DNA of 64,000 bases, from assembly GCF_000264455.2 (NCBI RefSeq), contig NC_017956.1, positions 2,896,001-2,960,000 on the forward strand. The letters are read 5' to 3'. The notes under the pieces were generated by a model. It did not search any database, was not told where the DNA came from, and saw only the letters and a list, made by a program, of their open reading frames with translations. This DNA is from Tistrella mobilis KA081020-065 (lineage in GTDB: Bacteria; Pseudomonadota; Alphaproteobacteria; Tistrellales; Tistrellaceae). The position numbers and the translations under genes are program-made. Positions 1 through 22,161 of this stretch are shown here, piece after piece (position 1 is the first letter of the stretch; the number at the start of each line of letters is the position of its first letter).

Positions 1-331
1 CACGGGGGGTCGAGAGGATCTGGATGCCGAGGCCGTTATAGTGCTTCGGCAGGGCCTTGATCGACGAATAGACGCGGCGACCGGGGCGGGAAACGCGGCC
101 GATTTCGCGGATGGCGGGCTCGCCGTCCACATACTTCAGCGCGATCTCGAACACCGGCTTGCCTTCAGACGACTCGCTGCGCTCGTAGCCACGGATGTAG
201 CCCTCGCGGGTCAGCACGTCGAGCACCCAACCGCGCAGCTTCGAGGCCGGGCACAGAGTCGTCGACTTGCGCGCCAGCTGAGCGTTGCGGATACGGGTGA
301 TCATATCGCCGAGGGGATCGGTCATGGACAT
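1..331 (-). CDS. rpsH: 30S ribosomal protein S8, partial (3' end outside window)
   Basis: S8 binds the central domain of 16S rRNA and in many bacteria also represses its own operon. About 110 of the usual ~132 residues are visible; the last ~22 lie beyond the left edge. The N-terminus [18 protein letters not shown] is the standard S8 start. I chose the ATG at 331 because a GGAGG ribosome-binding site sits just upstream; the ATG at 325 is the alternative. It is the last visible gene of the long ribosomal operon, 16 nt after rpsN. Confidence 0.96.
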   Translation of the reverse strand, partial: MSMTDPLGDMITRIRNAQLARKSTTLCPASKLRGWVLDVLTREGYIRGYERSESSEGKPVFEIALKYVDGEPAIREIGRVSRPGRRVYSSIKALPKHYNGLGIQILSTPR

Positions 332-347
332 ATCCGGTCCTCCTCTC

Positions 348-653
348 TTACCAGCTCGACTTCGTCATGCCGGGGATCTGCCCCTGCGACGCCAGGTCGC
401 GGAGCGCCACGCGGCACAGCTGCAGCTTGCGGTACACCGCACGGGGGCGGCCGGTCAGCGCGCACCGGTTCCGGATGCGGGTCTTCGAGCCGTTGCGCGG
501 GAGGGCGGCGAGCTTCAGGGTCGCCGCGAAACGCTCCTCGGGCGACAGCTCACGATCGTCAACCACCGCCTTCAGGGCAGCGCGCTTGTTCGCAAAACGC
601 GCAACCAGCTGCTCGCGGTGCTTGTTCTTCTGGACGGCACTGGTCTTGGCCAT
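348..653 (-). CDS. rpsN: 30S ribosomal protein S14
   Basis: Small-subunit head protein of 101 residues. This is the long, zinc-free form: only two cysteines occur, in the segment [20 protein letters not shown], so the four-cysteine ribbon of the short form is absent. The C-terminus [11 protein letters not shown] is typical. It lies between rplE and rpsH with 21- and 16-nt gaps, the standard spc order. No second S14 gene is in the window. Confidence 0.97.
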   Translation of the reverse strand: MAKTSAVQKNKHREQLVARFANKRAALKAVVDDRELSPEERFAATLKLAALPRNGSKTRIRNRCALTGRPRAVYRKLQLCRVALRDLASQGQIPGMTKSSW

Positions 654-674
654 AATCGCCTCGCTTGCCGTTGC

Positions 675-1214
675 TCAGTTCACGAAGGGCATCTTGAAGG
701 CGGCAAGAAGCGCCTTCGCCTCGGCATCCGTCTTGGCCGTCGTCGCGAAGACGATGTCCATGCCCCGGACGGTATCGACCTTGTCGTACTCGATCTCGGG
801 GAAGACGATCTGCTCTTTGAGGCCCATGGCATAATTGCCACGCCCGTCGAACGACTTGCCGTTCAGCCCGCGGAAGTCGCGGACGCGCGGCAGAGCGATG
901 GTGACGAGACGATCCAGGAACTCGTACATCCGATCGCGGCGCAGCGTCACCTTGACGCCGATCGCCATGCCCTCGCGCAGCTTGAAGCCGGCGATCGACT
1001 TCGAGGCGCGGGTCACGACGGGCTTCTGGCCGGTGATCTTGGCCAGATCGGTCACGACGCCGTTGATCTTCTTCTGATCGCCAACCGCCTCGCCGACGCC
1101 CACATTCAGGACGATCTTATCGAGACGGGGGATCTCCATGACGTTCGCGTAGCTGAACTGCTCGCGCAGCTGCGGGCGAACCTCGTTAACGTAGTACTCG
1201 TACAAGCGTGCCAT
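675..1214 (-). CDS. rplE: 50S ribosomal protein L5
   Basis: L5 binds 5S rRNA in the central protuberance. I place the start at the ATG at 1214 ([16 protein letters not shown]), giving 179 residues, the family length. A GGAG motif lies nine bases upstream. A TTG at 1235 could add seven residues but overlaps the rplX stop and has no better binding site. Segments [15 protein letters not shown] and [20 protein letters not shown] are L5 hallmarks. Confidence 0.96.
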   Translation of the reverse strand: MARLYEYYVNEVRPQLREQFSYANVMEIPRLDKIVLNVGVGEAVGDQKKINGVVTDLAKITGQKPVVTRASKSIAGFKLREGMAIGVKVTLRRDRMYEFLDRLVTIALPRVRDFRGLNGKSFDGRGNYAMGLKEQIVFPEIEYDKVDTVRGMDIVFATTAKTDAEAKALLAAFKMPFVN

Positions 1215-1231
1215 TTTGGGCTGCTCCGCCG

Positions 1232-1549
1232 TCAACGATCGATCTGCTCGCCGGACCGCTTGGCGACGCGCACCTTACGGCCATCTTCGAGCGTGGTAAA
1301 ACCGACGCGGGTCGGCTTGCCGTCCTTGGGGTCGGCGATCGCGACGTTCGACAGGTGCAGCGACGCTTCCTTCTCCACGATACCGCCGGGATTGCCCGGC
1401 TTGGGAGCGGTGTGCCGCTTGACGAGGTTAACGCCCTGAACGACGACGCGGTTCTCCTTGGGGAGAACCTGCGCAACCGTCCCGGCCTTGCCCTTGTCAC
1501 GCCCGGTCAAAACGACGACGTTGTCGCCTTTCTTGATCTTGGCTGCCAT
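1232..1549 (-). CDS. rplX: 50S ribosomal protein L24
   Basis: L24 is an assembly initiator that binds the 5' end of 23S rRNA. The 105-residue protein begins with a KOW motif ([20 protein letters not shown]), followed by the conserved [10 protein letters not shown] segment. Its ATG shares one base with the rplN stop (TGATG), which points to translational coupling. Confidence 0.96.
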   Translation of the reverse strand: MAAKIKKGDNVVVLTGRDKGKAGTVAQVLPKENRVVVQGVNLVKRHTAPKPGNPGGIVEKEASLHLSNVAIADPKDGKPTRVGFTTLEDGRKVRVAKRSGEQIDR

Positions 1550-1917
1550 CAGAGGACCTCGGGGGCCAGAGAGATGATCTTCATGAACTTCTTGCCGCGG
1601 AGCTCGCGGGTGACCGGCCCGAAGATACGGGTACCGATCGGCTCGCCATGCTTGTTGATGAGCACGGCGGCATTGCGGTCGAAGCGGATGGCGGTGCCGT
1701 CCGGACGACGCAGCTCCTTGGCGGTACGAACGACCACCGCACGGTGGACGTCGCCCTTCTTCACCTTACCACGCGGAATCGCCTCCTTCACGGAGACGAC
1801 GATCACGTCGCCGACACGCGCGACGCGGCGACGCGAACCGCCGAGAACGCGGATGCACATCACACGCCGGGCGCCGCTGTTGTCCGCCACTTCCAGATTG
1901 GTTTCGGTCTGGATCAC
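1549..1917 (-). CDS. rplN: 50S ribosomal protein L14
   Basis: L14 lies at the subunit interface and contacts 23S rRNA and L19. The 122-residue length is exact for the family, and the N-terminus [20 protein letters not shown] is nearly invariant among bacteria. The gene follows rpsQ after 32 nt and overlaps rplX by one base. Confidence 0.97.
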   Translation of the reverse strand: MIQTETNLEVADNSGARRVMCIRVLGGSRRRVARVGDVIVVSVKEAIPRGKVKKGDVHRAVVVRTAKELRRPDGTAIRFDRNAAVLINKHGEPIGTRIFGPVTRELRGKKFMKIISLAPEVL

Positions 1918-1949
1918 GGGACCGTTCCTTAATCAGCAGGGGCCGGGCT

Positions 1950-2186
1950 TCATTCGCCGTCAGCGACGACCGTCCAGCGCTTGCGCTTGGAGATCGGAGC
2001 CGATTCAATGATGCGGACGATGTCGCCGGCCTTGAACCGGTTGTCCTCATCATGCGCGGCATACTTCTTGCTGCGGCGAATGAACTTCTTGTAGATCGGG
2101 TGCTGGAAGCGACGTTCGACCTTGACGATGATCGTCTTGTCGCCCTTGTCGCTCACCACGACGCCCTGAAGGATACGCTTGGGCAT
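1950..2186 (-). CDS. rpsQ: 30S ribosomal protein S17
   Basis: S17 is a primary 16S rRNA binding protein with an OB fold. Its 78 residues include [20 protein letters not shown] and [18 protein letters not shown], both typical. It starts 4 nt after rpmC. Confidence 0.96.
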   Translation of the reverse strand: MPKRILQGVVVSDKGDKTIIVKVERRFQHPIYKKFIRRSKKYAAHDEDNRFKAGDIVRIIESAPISKRKRWTVVADGE

Positions 2187-2190
2187 CTGA

Positions 2191-2394
2191 TCACTCCTTC
2201 GCCGCGGCGCCGGCCGACTGGCCGATCACGGTCTTGATCCGGGCGATGTCGCGCCGCACCTCGCGCACGCGCGCGGTGTTTTCGAGCTGGCCGCCAGCCT
2301 GCTGAAAGCGCAGGTTAAACTGCTCTTTCTTCAGCTGGAGCAGCATGGTGTTCAGCTCGGTCGCCGACTTCGCGCGCAGTTCTTCAGCCTTCAT
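2191..2394 (-). CDS. rpmC: 50S ribosomal protein L29
   Basis: L29 is a small two-helix protein near the polypeptide exit tunnel. The start is the ATG at 2394 ([18 protein letters not shown]), giving 67 residues, the usual size. An in-frame start at 2412 would run into the rplP end and adds residues not seen in the family. The core [20 protein letters not shown] and the arginine-rich [14 protein letters not shown] are conserved. Confidence 0.95.
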   Translation of the reverse strand: MKAEELRAKSATELNTMLLQLKKEQFNLRFQQAGGQLENTARVREVRRDIARIKTVIGQSAGAAAKE

Positions 2395-2398
2395 GGCC

Positions 2399-2818
2399 TC
2401 AGCCCTCCACACCGATGCGCTGGATCACGCGGGTGCGGATCGGCAGCTTGGCGGCGCCACGCTCGAAGGCCTCGCGGGCCAGGTCGGCGGGGACACCATC
2501 CAGTTCGAACATCACGCGACCGGGCTTCACGCGGGCCATCCAGAATTCCGGAGAGCCCTTGCCCTTACCCATGCGCACCTCGGCCGGCTTCTTCGAAACC
2601 GGCACGTCGGGGAAGATACGCACCCACACGCGGCCGACGCGGCGGATGTGGCGGGTGATCGCGCGACGGGTCGCCTCGATCTGCCGCGCCGTCAACCGGC
2701 CGGGTTCCATCGCCTTCAGGCCGTAGGCGCCGAAATTCAGCGCCGTACCACCCTTGGCATCACCGTGGATGCGGCCCTTATGCGCCTTGCGATATTTCGT
2801 CCGCTTCGGACTCAGCAT
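2399..2818 (-). CDS. rplP: 50S ribosomal protein L16
   Basis: L16 helps form the A-site tRNA pocket at the peptidyl-transferase centre. It has 139 residues starting [19 protein letters not shown]. Conserved motifs are [32 protein letters not shown] and [22 protein letters not shown]. It sits between rpsC and rpmC, the canonical order. Confidence 0.97.
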   Translation of the reverse strand: MLSPKRTKYRKAHKGRIHGDAKGGTALNFGAYGLKAMEPGRLTARQIEATRRAITRHIRRVGRVWVRIFPDVPVSKKPAEVRMGKGKGSPEFWMARVKPGRVMFELDGVPADLAREAFERGAAKLPIRTRVIQRIGVEG

Positions 2819-2856
2819 AAGTTCCAGCCTTTCTCACTAAGCTGATCGCCGCCGGA

Positions 2857-3534
2857 TCAGCGCGAAGCCCGCGTCTCACGACGCTCGGCTTCCGCTGCCA
2901 GCGGATCGCGGCTCAGCACTTCGCCCTTGAACACCCAGACCTTGACACCGCAGGTGCCATAGGTGGTGAAGGCGGTCGCCTGGCCATAGTCGATGTCGGC
3001 GCGCAGCGTATGCAGCGGCACGCGACCTTCACGGTACCATTCCGTACGGGCGATTTCGGCGCCGCCCAGACGGCCGCTGCAGGTGATGCGGATGCCTTCG
3101 GCACCCAGACGCATCGCCGACTGCACGGCACGCTTCATCGCCCGACGGAACGCCACGCGGCGCTCCAGCTGCTGGGCGATGTTCTCGGCCACCAGGGTGG
3201 CGTCGAGTTCGGGCTTGCGGACCTCGGCGATGTTCAGATGAACCTCGCCCTTGACCAGCTTGCCGACATCGGCCTTCAGCTTGTCGATGTCGGCGCCCTT
3301 CTTGCCGATGATCACGCCGGGACGCGCGCTGTTGAGCGTGATGCGCACCTTCTGCGCAGCCCGCTCGATCACGATGCCCGACACGCCGGCGTTCTTCAGG
3401 CGGCCCTTCAGGTACTTGCGCAGGCGCAGGTCTTCCTGAAGCAGGTCGCCATAATTGTCATCCGCGTACCAGCGGCTGTCCCAGGTACGGATGATCCCGA
3501 GCCGGAGCCCGATGGGATTGACCTTATGACCCAT
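2857..3534 (-). CDS. rpsC: 30S ribosomal protein S3
   Basis: S3 lines the mRNA entry channel. The 225-residue protein starts [14 protein letters not shown], carries a KH RNA-binding domain with [20 protein letters not shown], and ends with the S3 C-terminal domain ([21 protein letters not shown]). Its ATG overlaps the rplV stop by one base (TAATG). Confidence 0.97.
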   Translation of the reverse strand: MGHKVNPIGLRLGIIRTWDSRWYADDNYGDLLQEDLRLRKYLKGRLKNAGVSGIVIERAAQKVRITLNSARPGVIIGKKGADIDKLKADVGKLVKGEVHLNIAEVRKPELDATLVAENIAQQLERRVAFRRAMKRAVQSAMRLGAEGIRITCSGRLGGAEIARTEWYREGRVPLHTLRADIDYGQATAFTTYGTCGVKVWVFKGEVLSRDPLAAEAERRETRASR

Positions 3535-3914
3535 TAGTCCTGCTCCTCACGCTCGCGGACCACCACGGTCAGCTGGCTGAAAGGCTTCTCCACGCGACCA
3601 ACACGGCCACGGGCGCGGGCGCTGAACCGCTTCATGACCAGCGCCTTGCCGACAAAGGCCTCGGCCACGAACAGACGATCCACGTCCAGCTCGTGGTTGT
3701 TTTCCGCATTGGCGATCGCCGACTGCAGGGTCTTCTTCACGTCGTTCGAGATCCGGCGGCGCGAGAAGGTCAGCGCAGCCAGCGCCGACTCGACGCTCCG
3801 ACCACGGATCAGCTCGGCGACGGTGTTGAGCTTGCGCGGGCTCACGCGCAGCATCGTCGAAACCGCGCGCGCCTCGTTTTCGGCAACCCGCCGCTCGGCA
3901 CTAGGCTTGCCCAT
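3534..3914 (-). CDS. rplV: 50S ribosomal protein L22
   Basis: L22 lines the exit tunnel with its beta hairpin. It has 126 residues; [20 protein letters not shown] opens the globular domain. The hairpin segment is [21 protein letters not shown], where macrolide-resistance changes usually map; I see no insertion or deletion there. It lies 2 nt after rpsS. Confidence 0.96.
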   Translation of the reverse strand: MGKPSAERRVAENEARAVSTMLRVSPRKLNTVAELIRGRSVESALAALTFSRRRISNDVKKTLQSAIANAENNHELDVDRLFVAEAFVGKALVMKRFSARARGRVGRVEKPFSQLTVVVREREEQD

Positions 3915-3916
3915 GG

Positions 3917-4195
3917 TTATTTCCTCTTGGCCTTCTTGTCCGCGGCGTGGCCGTAGAACGTGCGGGTGGGCGCGAACTCGCCGAACTTATGCCCGACCAT
4001 GTCCTCGGAGACAAGCACGGGCAGGAACTTGTGCCCGTTATAGACCCCAAAGGTCAAGCCCACAAACTGGGGCAGGATGGTCGAACGACGCGACCAGGTG
4101 CGAATCACCTCCTTGCGGCCGGAGGTGTGCAGCGCGTCGGCCTTCTTCAGCAGGTACCCGTCGACAAACGGGCCTTTCCAAACCGAACGGGGCAC
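3917..4195 (-). CDS. rpsS: 30S ribosomal protein S19
   Basis: S19 is a small-subunit head protein that works with S13. The 92 residues start [18 protein letters not shown] and include [20 protein letters not shown] and [20 protein letters not shown], all family signatures. It follows rplB with an 18-nt gap. Confidence 0.97.
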   Translation of the reverse strand: MPRSVWKGPFVDGYLLKKADALHTSGRKEVIRTWSRRSTILPQFVGLTFGVYNGHKFLPVLVSEDMVGHKFGEFAPTRTFYGHAADKKAKRK

Positions 4196-4213
4196 GGTGT
4201 CCTCCTTCAGACC

Positions 4214-5038
4214 TTAGGGCTTGCGGCGACGGACGATAAACTTGTCCGTAGCCTTGTTATTGCGGGTGCGCTTGCCCTTGGTCGGCTTGCCCCACGGAGT
4301 AACCGGATGACGACCGCCCGAGGTGCGGCCTTCACCGCCGCCATGCGGGTGATCGACCGGGTTCATCGCAACGCCACGGACAACCGGGCGGCGACCCATC
4401 CACCGGGAACGGCCGGCCTTGCCCAGGCTGACGTTCTGGTGGTCGGGGTTCGACACCGCACCGATGGTGGCCATGCATTCGGCGCGCACCATACGCTGCT
4501 CGCCGGACGCCATGCGCAGCATGACGTAGTTGCCGTCCTTGCCGACCACCTGAACATAGGTGCCGGCCGACCGCGCGATCTGACCACCCTTGCCGGGCTT
4601 CAGCTCGACATTGTGGACGATCGTGCCGACCGGAATCGACGACAGCGGCATGGCATTGCCGGGCCGCACGTCGACCTTGGCACCGGCGACGACCTTGTCG
4701 CCGGCCTTCAGGCGCTGCGGGGCCAGGATATAGGCCTGCTCGCCGTCGGTGTACTCGATCAGCGCGATGAACGCGGTGCGGTTCGGATCGTACTCGAGGC
4801 GCACGACCGAGGCTTCCACGTCCCACTTGCGGCGCTTGAAGTCGACCAGACGGTAGCGACGCTTGTGACCGCCGCCAACCTGGAACGCCGTGATGCGGCC
4901 CATGTTGTTGCGGCCACCCGACTTGGTCAGGCCTTCGGTCAGGGACTTGACCGGCTTGCCCTTCCAAAGCTCCGAGCGATCGACCAGAACCAGCTGACGC
5001 CGGCCGGGCGAAGTCGGCTTGTATGCCTTCAAAGCCAT
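4214..5038 (-). CDS. rplB: 50S ribosomal protein L2
   Basis: L2 is a primary 23S rRNA binder needed for subunit joining and peptidyl transfer. It has 274 residues with start [17 protein letters not shown]. The conserved [20 protein letters not shown] segment near the C-terminus holds the functionally important histidine. It begins 4 nt after rplW in the S10-operon order L23-L2-S19. Confidence 0.97.
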   Translation of the reverse strand: MALKAYKPTSPGRRQLVLVDRSELWKGKPVKSLTEGLTKSGGRNNMGRITAFQVGGGHKRRYRLVDFKRRKWDVEASVVRLEYDPNRTAFIALIEYTDGEQAYILAPQRLKAGDKVVAGAKVDVRPGNAMPLSSIPVGTIVHNVELKPGKGGQIARSAGTYVQVVGKDGNYVMLRMASGEQRMVRAECMATIGAVSNPDHQNVSLGKAGRSRWMGRRPVVRGVAMNPVDHPHGGGEGRTSGGRHPVTPWGKPTKGKRTRNNKATDKFIVRRRKP

Positions 5039-5042
5039 CGGA

Positions 5043-5336
5043 TCAGATCCCCGCCGTCAGATCGATCTGCTGGCCTTCGGCCAGAGTCACGATCGCCTTC
5101 TTGAAGTCCGAGCGACGCCCGGGGCGGCCACGGAAGCGCTTGGTCTTGCCGGCCTGCACCAAGGTGTTCACCGCCTTGACCTTCACGCCGAAGAGCTTCT
5201 CGACGGCCTGCTTGATCTCGGGCTTGGTCGCATCCAGGGTCACCTTGAAGGTGACCTGGTCATTCTCCGAACCCATCGTCGACTTTTCGGTGACGACCGG
5301 GCTCAGGATGATGTCGTACATCCGCTCCGGGTTCAT
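5043..5336 (-). CDS. rplW: 50S ribosomal protein L23
   Basis: L23 sits at the exit-tunnel rim and is the docking site for trigger factor and SRP. Its 97 residues include [20 protein letters not shown] and [20 protein letters not shown]. The ATG overlaps the rplD stop by four bases (ATGA), implying coupled translation. Confidence 0.96.
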   Translation of the reverse strand: MNPERMYDIILSPVVTEKSTMGSENDQVTFKVTLDATKPEIKQAVEKLFGVKVKAVNTLVQAGKTKRFRGRPGRRSDFKKAIVTLAEGQQIDLTAGI

Positions 5337-5956
5337 TTCAGCCGCGCCTCCAGGCTCTCGACCGCGGCGCGCGACAGCACCAGGGTGTCGCGGCGCAGGA
5401 TGTCGTAAACATTGGCGCCCTGGCTCGGCAGAACGTCGATGCCGATCAGGTTGCGGGCGGCGAGGCGGAAGCCCTGGTCGACCTCGGTGCCGCCGATGAA
5501 CAGCGTCGAGCTGCCCAGACCGGCCTTCTCGAGACGGGCCACCAGCGCCTTGGTCTTGGCGTCGTCGGCCTTCAGCTCGTCGACCACCACCAGCTTGCCA
5601 CCCTGGGCCTTGACCGACAGCGCGGTCTTCAGGGCCAGACGACGCACCTTCTTCGGCAGGTCGTGGGCATGGCTGCGGACCACGGGACCGTGGACCGTGG
5701 CACCGCCGCGGAAGATGTTCGCCCGCTTGGCGCCGTGCCGCGCGCGGCCCGTGCCCTTCTGGCGGTAGATCTTCGCGGTCGAGCCGGCGATCTCGGAGAT
5801 CGTCTTCACCTTGTGCGTCCCGGCGCGCCGCTTGGCGAGCTGGTAGCGCACCATCCGGTGCAGGATGTCGACGCGGGCCGGGAGACCGAACACCTCGTCA
5901 GCCAGCGCGATCGTGCCGGCATCCTCGTTATCGAGGGTAATGACCTTCACATCCAT
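5333..5956 (-). CDS. rplD: 50S ribosomal protein L4
   Basis: L4 reaches into the exit tunnel and, in enterobacteria, autoregulates the S10 operon. I start at the ATG at 5956 ([20 protein letters not shown]), 10 nt after rplC, giving 207 residues. The frame stays open upstream but that stretch is arginine/proline-rich shadow sequence inside rplC. The tunnel loop [20 protein letters not shown] is intact. Confidence 0.96.
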   Translation of the reverse strand: MDVKVITLDNEDAGTIALADEVFGLPARVDILHRMVRYQLAKRRAGTHKVKTISEIAGSTAKIYRQKGTGRARHGAKRANIFRGGATVHGPVVRSHAHDLPKKVRRLALKTALSVKAQGGKLVVVDELKADDAKTKALVARLEKAGLGSSTLFIGGTEVDQGFRLAARNLIGIDVLPSQGANVYDILRRDTLVLSRAAVESLEARLK

Positions 5957-5966
5957 CGCTCGGCCC

Positions 5967-6677
5967 TCAGCCTTCCGTGGTCTCGGCGGCCGCCCCGGCG
6001 GCCTGCGCCTTGAGGCCGGCCGGGAACGGCACGCTCTCGGGCAGCGCCTTCTTGACGGCGTCACGCACGAGAACGTACGAACCGGCGGCACCCGGGATGG
6101 CGCCCTCGACGAGCAGCAGGCCACGGTCGGCGTCGACCACGGTCACGCGCAGGTTCTGCACGGTCACGCGGCGGGCACCCATGTGGCCGGCCATCTTCTT
6201 GCCCTTGAAGGTACGGCCCGGATCCTGACGGTTACCGGTCGAACCGTGCGAGCGGTGCGAGACCGACACGCCGTGGGTGGCACGAAGACCGCCGAAGTTG
6301 TGGCGCTTCATGGCGCCGGCGAAGCCCTTACCGATCGAGGTGCCGACGACGTCGACGAACTGGCCGACGACGAAGTGGTTGGCACCGATCTCGGCCCCGA
6401 TCTCCGGCAGCGCATCGGCGGTCACGCGGAATTCCGCGAGCTTCGCCTTCGGCTCCACCTTCGCCTTCGCGAAGTGGCCACGCTGGGCCTTCGAGACGTT
6501 CTTAACCTTGGCCGCGCCGTAGCCGACCTGAACCGCGGTGTAACCGTCGGTCTCGTCGGTGCGGTGGGCGACGACCTGCAGATTGTCGACCTTCAGCACG
6601 GTCACAGGAATGTGAATGCCGGCCGAGTCGAAAACGCGGGTCATCCCGAGCTTGCGGGTGATGACTCCAGTACGCAT
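5967..6677 (-). CDS. rplC: 50S ribosomal protein L3
   Basis: L3 is an assembly initiator near the peptidyl-transferase centre. It has 236 residues starting [16 protein letters not shown]. The extended loop carries [20 protein letters not shown] and [17 protein letters not shown]; the glutamine in GNRQDPG is the usual PrmB methylation site. The tail is Ala/Glu-rich. It lies 14 nt after rpsJ. Confidence 0.96.
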   Translation of the reverse strand: MRTGVITRKLGMTRVFDSAGIHIPVTVLKVDNLQVVAHRTDETDGYTAVQVGYGAAKVKNVSKAQRGHFAKAKVEPKAKLAEFRVTADALPEIGAEIGANHFVVGQFVDVVGTSIGKGFAGAMKRHNFGGLRATHGVSVSHRSHGSTGNRQDPGRTFKGKKMAGHMGARRVTVQNLRVTVVDADRGLLLVEGAIPGAAGSYVLVRDAVKKALPESVPFPAGLKAQAAGAAAETTEG

Positions 6678-6691
6678 CTGGCGTTACCCCC

Positions 6692-7003
6692 TCAGAGCTT
6701 GATCTCGACGTCGACGCCGGCCGCGAGGTCGAGCTTCATCAGCGCGTCGACGGTCTGCGGGGTGGGCTCGACGATGTCGAGAAGGCGCTTGTGCGTCCGG
6801 ATCTCGAACTGTTCGCGCGACTTCTTGTCGATGTGCGGCGAACGGAGCACCGTGAAGCGCTCGATCTCGGTCGGCAGCGGGATCGGGCCCCGCACGCTGG
6901 CGCCGGTCCGCTTGGCGGTGTTCACGATCTCGCGCGTCGACTGATCGAGCACGCGATGATCGAACGCCTTCAGGCGGATGCGAATGTTCTGGCCTTCCAT
7001 CAT
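6692..7003 (-). CDS. rpsJ: 30S ribosomal protein S10 (NusE)
   Basis: S10 is a head protein and, with NusB, an antitermination factor. Two adjacent ATGs (7003, 7000) are possible starts; [19 protein letters not shown] from 7000 is the commoner form. Hallmarks are [20 protein letters not shown] and [18 protein letters not shown]. It is 188 nt downstream of tuf. That spacer holds a GC-rich imperfect hairpin around 7083-7103 but no convincing promoter, so readthrough from the str genes is likely. Confidence 0.96.
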   Translation of the reverse strand: MMEGQNIRIRLKAFDHRVLDQSTREIVNTAKRTGASVRGPIPLPTEIERFTVLRSPHIDKKSREQFEIRTHKRLLDIVEPTPQTVDALMKLDLAAGVDVEIKL

Positions 7004-7191
7004 GGGCTTCTACCTTGGCCTCGGCGGTGCGACCTGCCGGATGAATCCGGGGTGCCGCAGCGCCGCGCGTCCTTGCATGAGACCGGCCCGCCGGGCGGAC
7101 CGGCCGGGCGCTCGTGGCGTCAGGATATCAGGCGGCGAATGCGCCAAGCGGGATCAACCCGCCCGGCGCACCCGCTGCCGTCGTCCGTCGA

Positions 7192-8382
<1,191 letters not shown>

Positions 8383-8436
8383 GGCTCTCGCCTCCGTCTT
8401 TCCAAACGTTTTTCAAACCGGTCGTCGATCCGCGGA

Positions 8437-10518
<2,082 letters not shown>

Positions 10519-10562
10519 GTTCGCGTCCAGGAAGCTGGGGTTTCTAAGAGACGGCCGACCCG

Positions 10563-11036
<474 letters not shown>

Positions 11037-11059
11037 TCAACCTCTCCTTGACGGCCGGA

Positions 11060-11431
11060 TCACTTCGGCCGCTTGGCGCCGTACTTCGAACGACGCTGAC
11101 GACGGTTCTTGACGCCCTGGGTGTCCAGCGTGCCGCGGAGGATGTGGTAGCGCACGCCCGGAAGGTCCTTCACGCGGCCGCCACGGATCAGCACCACCGA
11201 GTGCTCCTGAAGGTTATGACCTTCGCCCGGAATGTAGCTGGTGACTTCGAAGCTGTTGGTCAGACGCACGCGGGCGACCTTACGAAGCGCCGAGTTCGGC
11301 TTCTTCGGGGTGGTCGTGTACACGCGGGTGCAGACACCACGCTTCTGGGGGCACGCCTCGAGGGCCGGCACCTTGTTGCGATCCACCGGCGCGAGGCGCG
11401 GCTTGCGGATCAGCTGATTGATCGTGGGCAT
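11060..11431 (-). CDS. rpsL: 30S ribosomal protein S12
   Basis: S12 sits at the decoding centre. I chose the ATG at 11431 ([15 protein letters not shown]), giving 123 residues; the frame is open 24 codons further but that lies in the leader. The streptomycin-relevant segments [11 protein letters not shown] and [13 protein letters not shown] carry wild-type lysines. It is the first gene of the operon, about 225 nt downstream of the predicted transcription start. Confidence 0.97.
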   Translation of the reverse strand: MPTINQLIRKPRLAPVDRNKVPALEACPQKRGVCTRVYTTTPKKPNSALRKVARVRLTNSFEVTSYIPGEGHNLQEHSVVLIRGGRVKDLPGVRYHILRGTLDTQGVKNRRQRRSKYGAKRPK

Positions 11432-11457
11432 CCAATCGATCCCGTCAAACTTGGGCT

Positions 11458-11550
11458 GCAGGGTTTGCGACCCTGCGTCCACACAAAAACCGTCGGAGGG
11501 CAAAGCCCCTTTCCCGCCAACGGCACAAATGCCGGCTCGGGAAAGGCTTT
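11458..11550 (-). promoter_or_regulatory. Structured 5' leader of the rpsL operon
   Basis: Between the predicted promoter and rpsL the transcript can form a nested hairpin (11502-11550: outer arms AAAGCCTTTCCCG and CGGGAAAGGGGCTTT, inner stem CGGCA/TGCCG). A second 7-bp hairpin (11458-11476, GCAGGGT/ACCCTGC) lies close to the rpsL start. A short T-run lies between them. The layout would suit an attenuator or a ribosomal-protein binding site. Function is inference. Confidence 0.5.
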
Positions 11551-11665
11551 ACCTTCCGGGGGCTGTTTTCGCCGGCCCCTACGGCATGGAGGGGACCGGA
11601 TGTCCGTGCGGCATGGACGCGCCCGCCCATGGGGGTCCGCACACCAGCCCCCGAAGTGAGCGCGC

Positions 11666-11694
11666 ATACTAGTTGTGGCCCCTCCCCCCGTCAA
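11666..11694 (-). promoter_or_regulatory. Sigma-70-type promoter of the rpsL-fusA-tuf operon
   Basis: Read on the minus strand: a -35 of TTGACG (11694-11689), a 17-nt G-rich spacer and a -10 of TAGTAT (11671-11666). It lies between the rpoC terminator and rpsL and predicts initiation near 11659. Confidence 0.7.
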
Positions 11695-11870
11695 CCCCAA
11701 AAGGCTTGACACGCAAGGGTTTCCGGCCCGTCGGGGAATCCCGCGGGACTCTGCGGAATCCTGCAGGATTCCCGCGAAAAGCGAGGGGCCGGCCCTCCGG
11801 GGCGGGTAGCGGACCTGCATCATCTGCATGCCCCGACCTCATCCCCTCCCCGCCTCCCCTCAAACGCCGA

Positions 11871-11910
11871 CGGCCCTGTTGCCGCCCCTTGAAGGGCAGC
11901 AACAGGGCCG
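11871..11910 (-). terminator. Terminator hairpin after rpoC
   Basis: A perfect 12-bp stem (CGGCCCTGTTGC at 11871-11882 with its complement at 11899-11910) encloses a second CCCTT/AAGGG stem. It begins 34 nt after the rpoC stop. The T-tract is poor, so efficiency is uncertain, but its position between rpoC and the rpsL promoter is right. Confidence 0.65.
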
Positions 11911-11943
11911 CGGATGTCGTCCAGGGCGTCCTGGCCTGGAGAG

Positions 11944-20387
<8,444 letters not shown>

Positions 20388-21123
20388 CGTCGTTCCTCTC
20401 GAACCGTTTTTCTAACGGCGTCGGCGCCGTCAATTCATGCGCCCGCCCCGCCTGCAGGACCCCCGGCATTCACCGGAGCCGGTCCTCAGACAGTCGATCC
20501 CGCACTCACCGCCCCAGGCCACCGGCTGCCGACGCGCCGGTGAAGTCGGACGTTTCGACGAAAACGGCCGGCACTCCGCCCGCGCGCGTCGCGCGCTGCG
20601 ATGAGCCGACCAGCCATCCGTCGTTCACGTCCTGCTGCGTGCCCGTCCATGACGGGATCGCATCCTTCCGCCGAGGGACGATCGCCTGCATATCCGTCTG
20701 AAATCCACACACCCGAAGACGCGTCCGATCCAGCCACATACACATGCGGTTGCGGCGCCATGCCGGATCCTGCATGACGCCCGATGAAACCCGTAAGTAG
20801 TTGCGTGTGTCCAGCCTGTCGCGGAGCCAAAGCTGCCCGTCACCACTTGCGAGCCTGTGACCATATCCGAAAGCGAGGCGGATGGGAAGATTTTTGTTGC
20901 AGCATGCGGCTGCGCCCATCACGGCGGCGATCGATCGATGGTCCGGTCCGCCGGCCACACGGCCCTGCCCGTCCCGCCCCCGGTGGCGAGCCACCGAAGG
21001 ATCCTCCCGGCAAGGCAACGCCGCCCGCCCCCGGGCGAACCGGGGTCGGGCGGCGCAGCTGCCGCGACACCCTTGGGCGTCGCGGCGGATCGCTCGGTCG
21101 AGCGATGCGTCGGGTCGGGTGAA
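20388..21123. other. Long non-coding spacer rplL-rpoB with hairpins
   Basis: No recognisable gene; possible ORFs here have random-looking composition. Just downstream of the rplL stop lie three stem-loops: ATCGCTCG/CGAGCGAT (21089-21106), GCCGCGAC/GTCGCGGC (21061-21086) and a GC-rich imperfect one (about 21021-21053). A small CGGTGG/CCACCG stem follows (20981-20996). These may attenuate or process the transcript so that rpoBC is made at lower levels than L7/L12. I found no convincing promoter. Confidence 0.5.
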
Positions 21124-21501
21124 TTACTTCACTTCGACCTTCGCACCGGCCTCTTCCAGCTTCTTCTTCATCGCCTCGGCTTCGTCCTTGGTCACGCCTT
21201 CCTTCACCGGCTTCGGCGCGCCCTCGACCAGGTCCTTGGCTTCCTTCAGGCCAAGGCCCGTGATCGCACGGACTTCCTTAATGACGTTGATCTTCTTGTC
21301 ACCGGCATCGGCGAGGATCACGTCGAACTCGGTCTTCTCCTCGACCGGGGCGGCAGCCTCGGCGGCGCCACCGGCGGCAGCCACGGCGACCGGAGCGGCG
21401 GCGGAGACGCCCCACTTCTCTTCGAGCATCTTCGAGAGCTCGGCGGCCTCGATAACGGTGAGGGCGGACAGCTCGTCAACCAGGCGGGCGAGATCGGCCA
21501 T
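21124..21501 (-). CDS. rplL: 50S ribosomal protein L7/L12
   Basis: Multicopy stalk protein that recruits translational GTPases; 125 residues. Layout: N-terminal dimerisation domain ([20 protein letters not shown]), an Ala/Pro-rich hinge near residues 38-55, and the C-terminal factor-binding domain with [20 protein letters not shown]. It lies downstream of rplJ as usual. Confidence 0.97.
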   Translation of the reverse strand: MADLARLVDELSALTVIEAAELSKMLEEKWGVSAAAPVAVAAAGGAAEAAAPVEEKTEFDVILADAGDKKINVIKEVRAITGLGLKEAKDLVEGAPKPVKEGVTKDEAEAMKKKLEEAGAKVEVK

Positions 21502-21642
21502 TGTAGTAGCTCCTGAACTTCGATCCGGGTCGGCCCGCGCGGGGTCCGGTCACGGGCCGGCATCTGCCGTGCCACCAACCGGTGCCCTGGGTCGGGCGGG
21601 CCTTCGATGATGGGTTTGGTCCGAGGGGTGGGCAGCCTGGGG

Positions 21643-22161
21643 TCAGGCGGCCTGGTCCTTCTCGGCATAGGCCTTGAGGACACGGGCCAGCTGGCCGCCG
21701 GGGGCCTGCAGCACGCCGACGATGCGGCTCGCGGGCGCCTGAAGGACGCCGATGAGCTTGCCGCGCAGTTCGTCGAGCGACGGCAGGTCCGCAAGGGCCT
21801 TGATGCCGTTGGCGTCGAGGGTCTGACCGATGATGCCGCCGCCCAGAACAACGAGCTTCTCGTTGGTCTTGGCGAACTTCATCGTGGCCTTGGCCGCCGC
21901 CACCGGATCCGACGACACCGCAATGGCGGTCGGGCCGTTGAACAGCGGGATGATCCCCTCGAAAGCCGTCCCCTGGAGTGCCAGACGGGCGAGCGTGTTC
22001 TTGGTGACCTTGAAGGACGCGCCAACCTCGCGCATCCCGATCCGGAGCTGGGTGGACTCGGCCACCGTCAGACCCCGGTAATGGGTCACCACCACGACGC
22101 CCGCGGACGTGAAGGACTGGCGCAGTTCTGCGACCAGCTCTTCCTTGCTTGCACGATCCAC
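21643..22161 (-). CDS. rplJ: 50S ribosomal protein L10
   Basis: L10 is the stalk base and anchors L7/L12 dimers. I chose the GTG at 22161 (start DRASKEELVAELRQSF after fMet) because GGAG lies 7 nt upstream and the result is 172 residues, the family size; the frame is open 44 codons further but is unlike L10. The C-terminal helix QLARVLKAYAEKDQAA is the L7/L12 binding region. Confidence 0.95.
   Translation of the reverse strand: MDRASKEELVAELRQSFTSAGVVVVTHYRGLTVAESTQLRIGMREVGASFKVTKNTLARLALQGTAFEGIIPLFNGPTAIAVSSDPVAAAKATMKFAKTNEKLVVLGGGIIGQTLDANGIKALADLPSLDELRGKLIGVLQAPASRIVGVLQAPGGQLARVLKAYAEKDQAA

Noticed and set aside
20506-21018. 170-codon minus-strand ORF in the rplL-rpoB spacer
   Set aside because: Composition looks random, no ribosome-binding site of note and no recognisable motif; the spacer is better explained by RNA structure.
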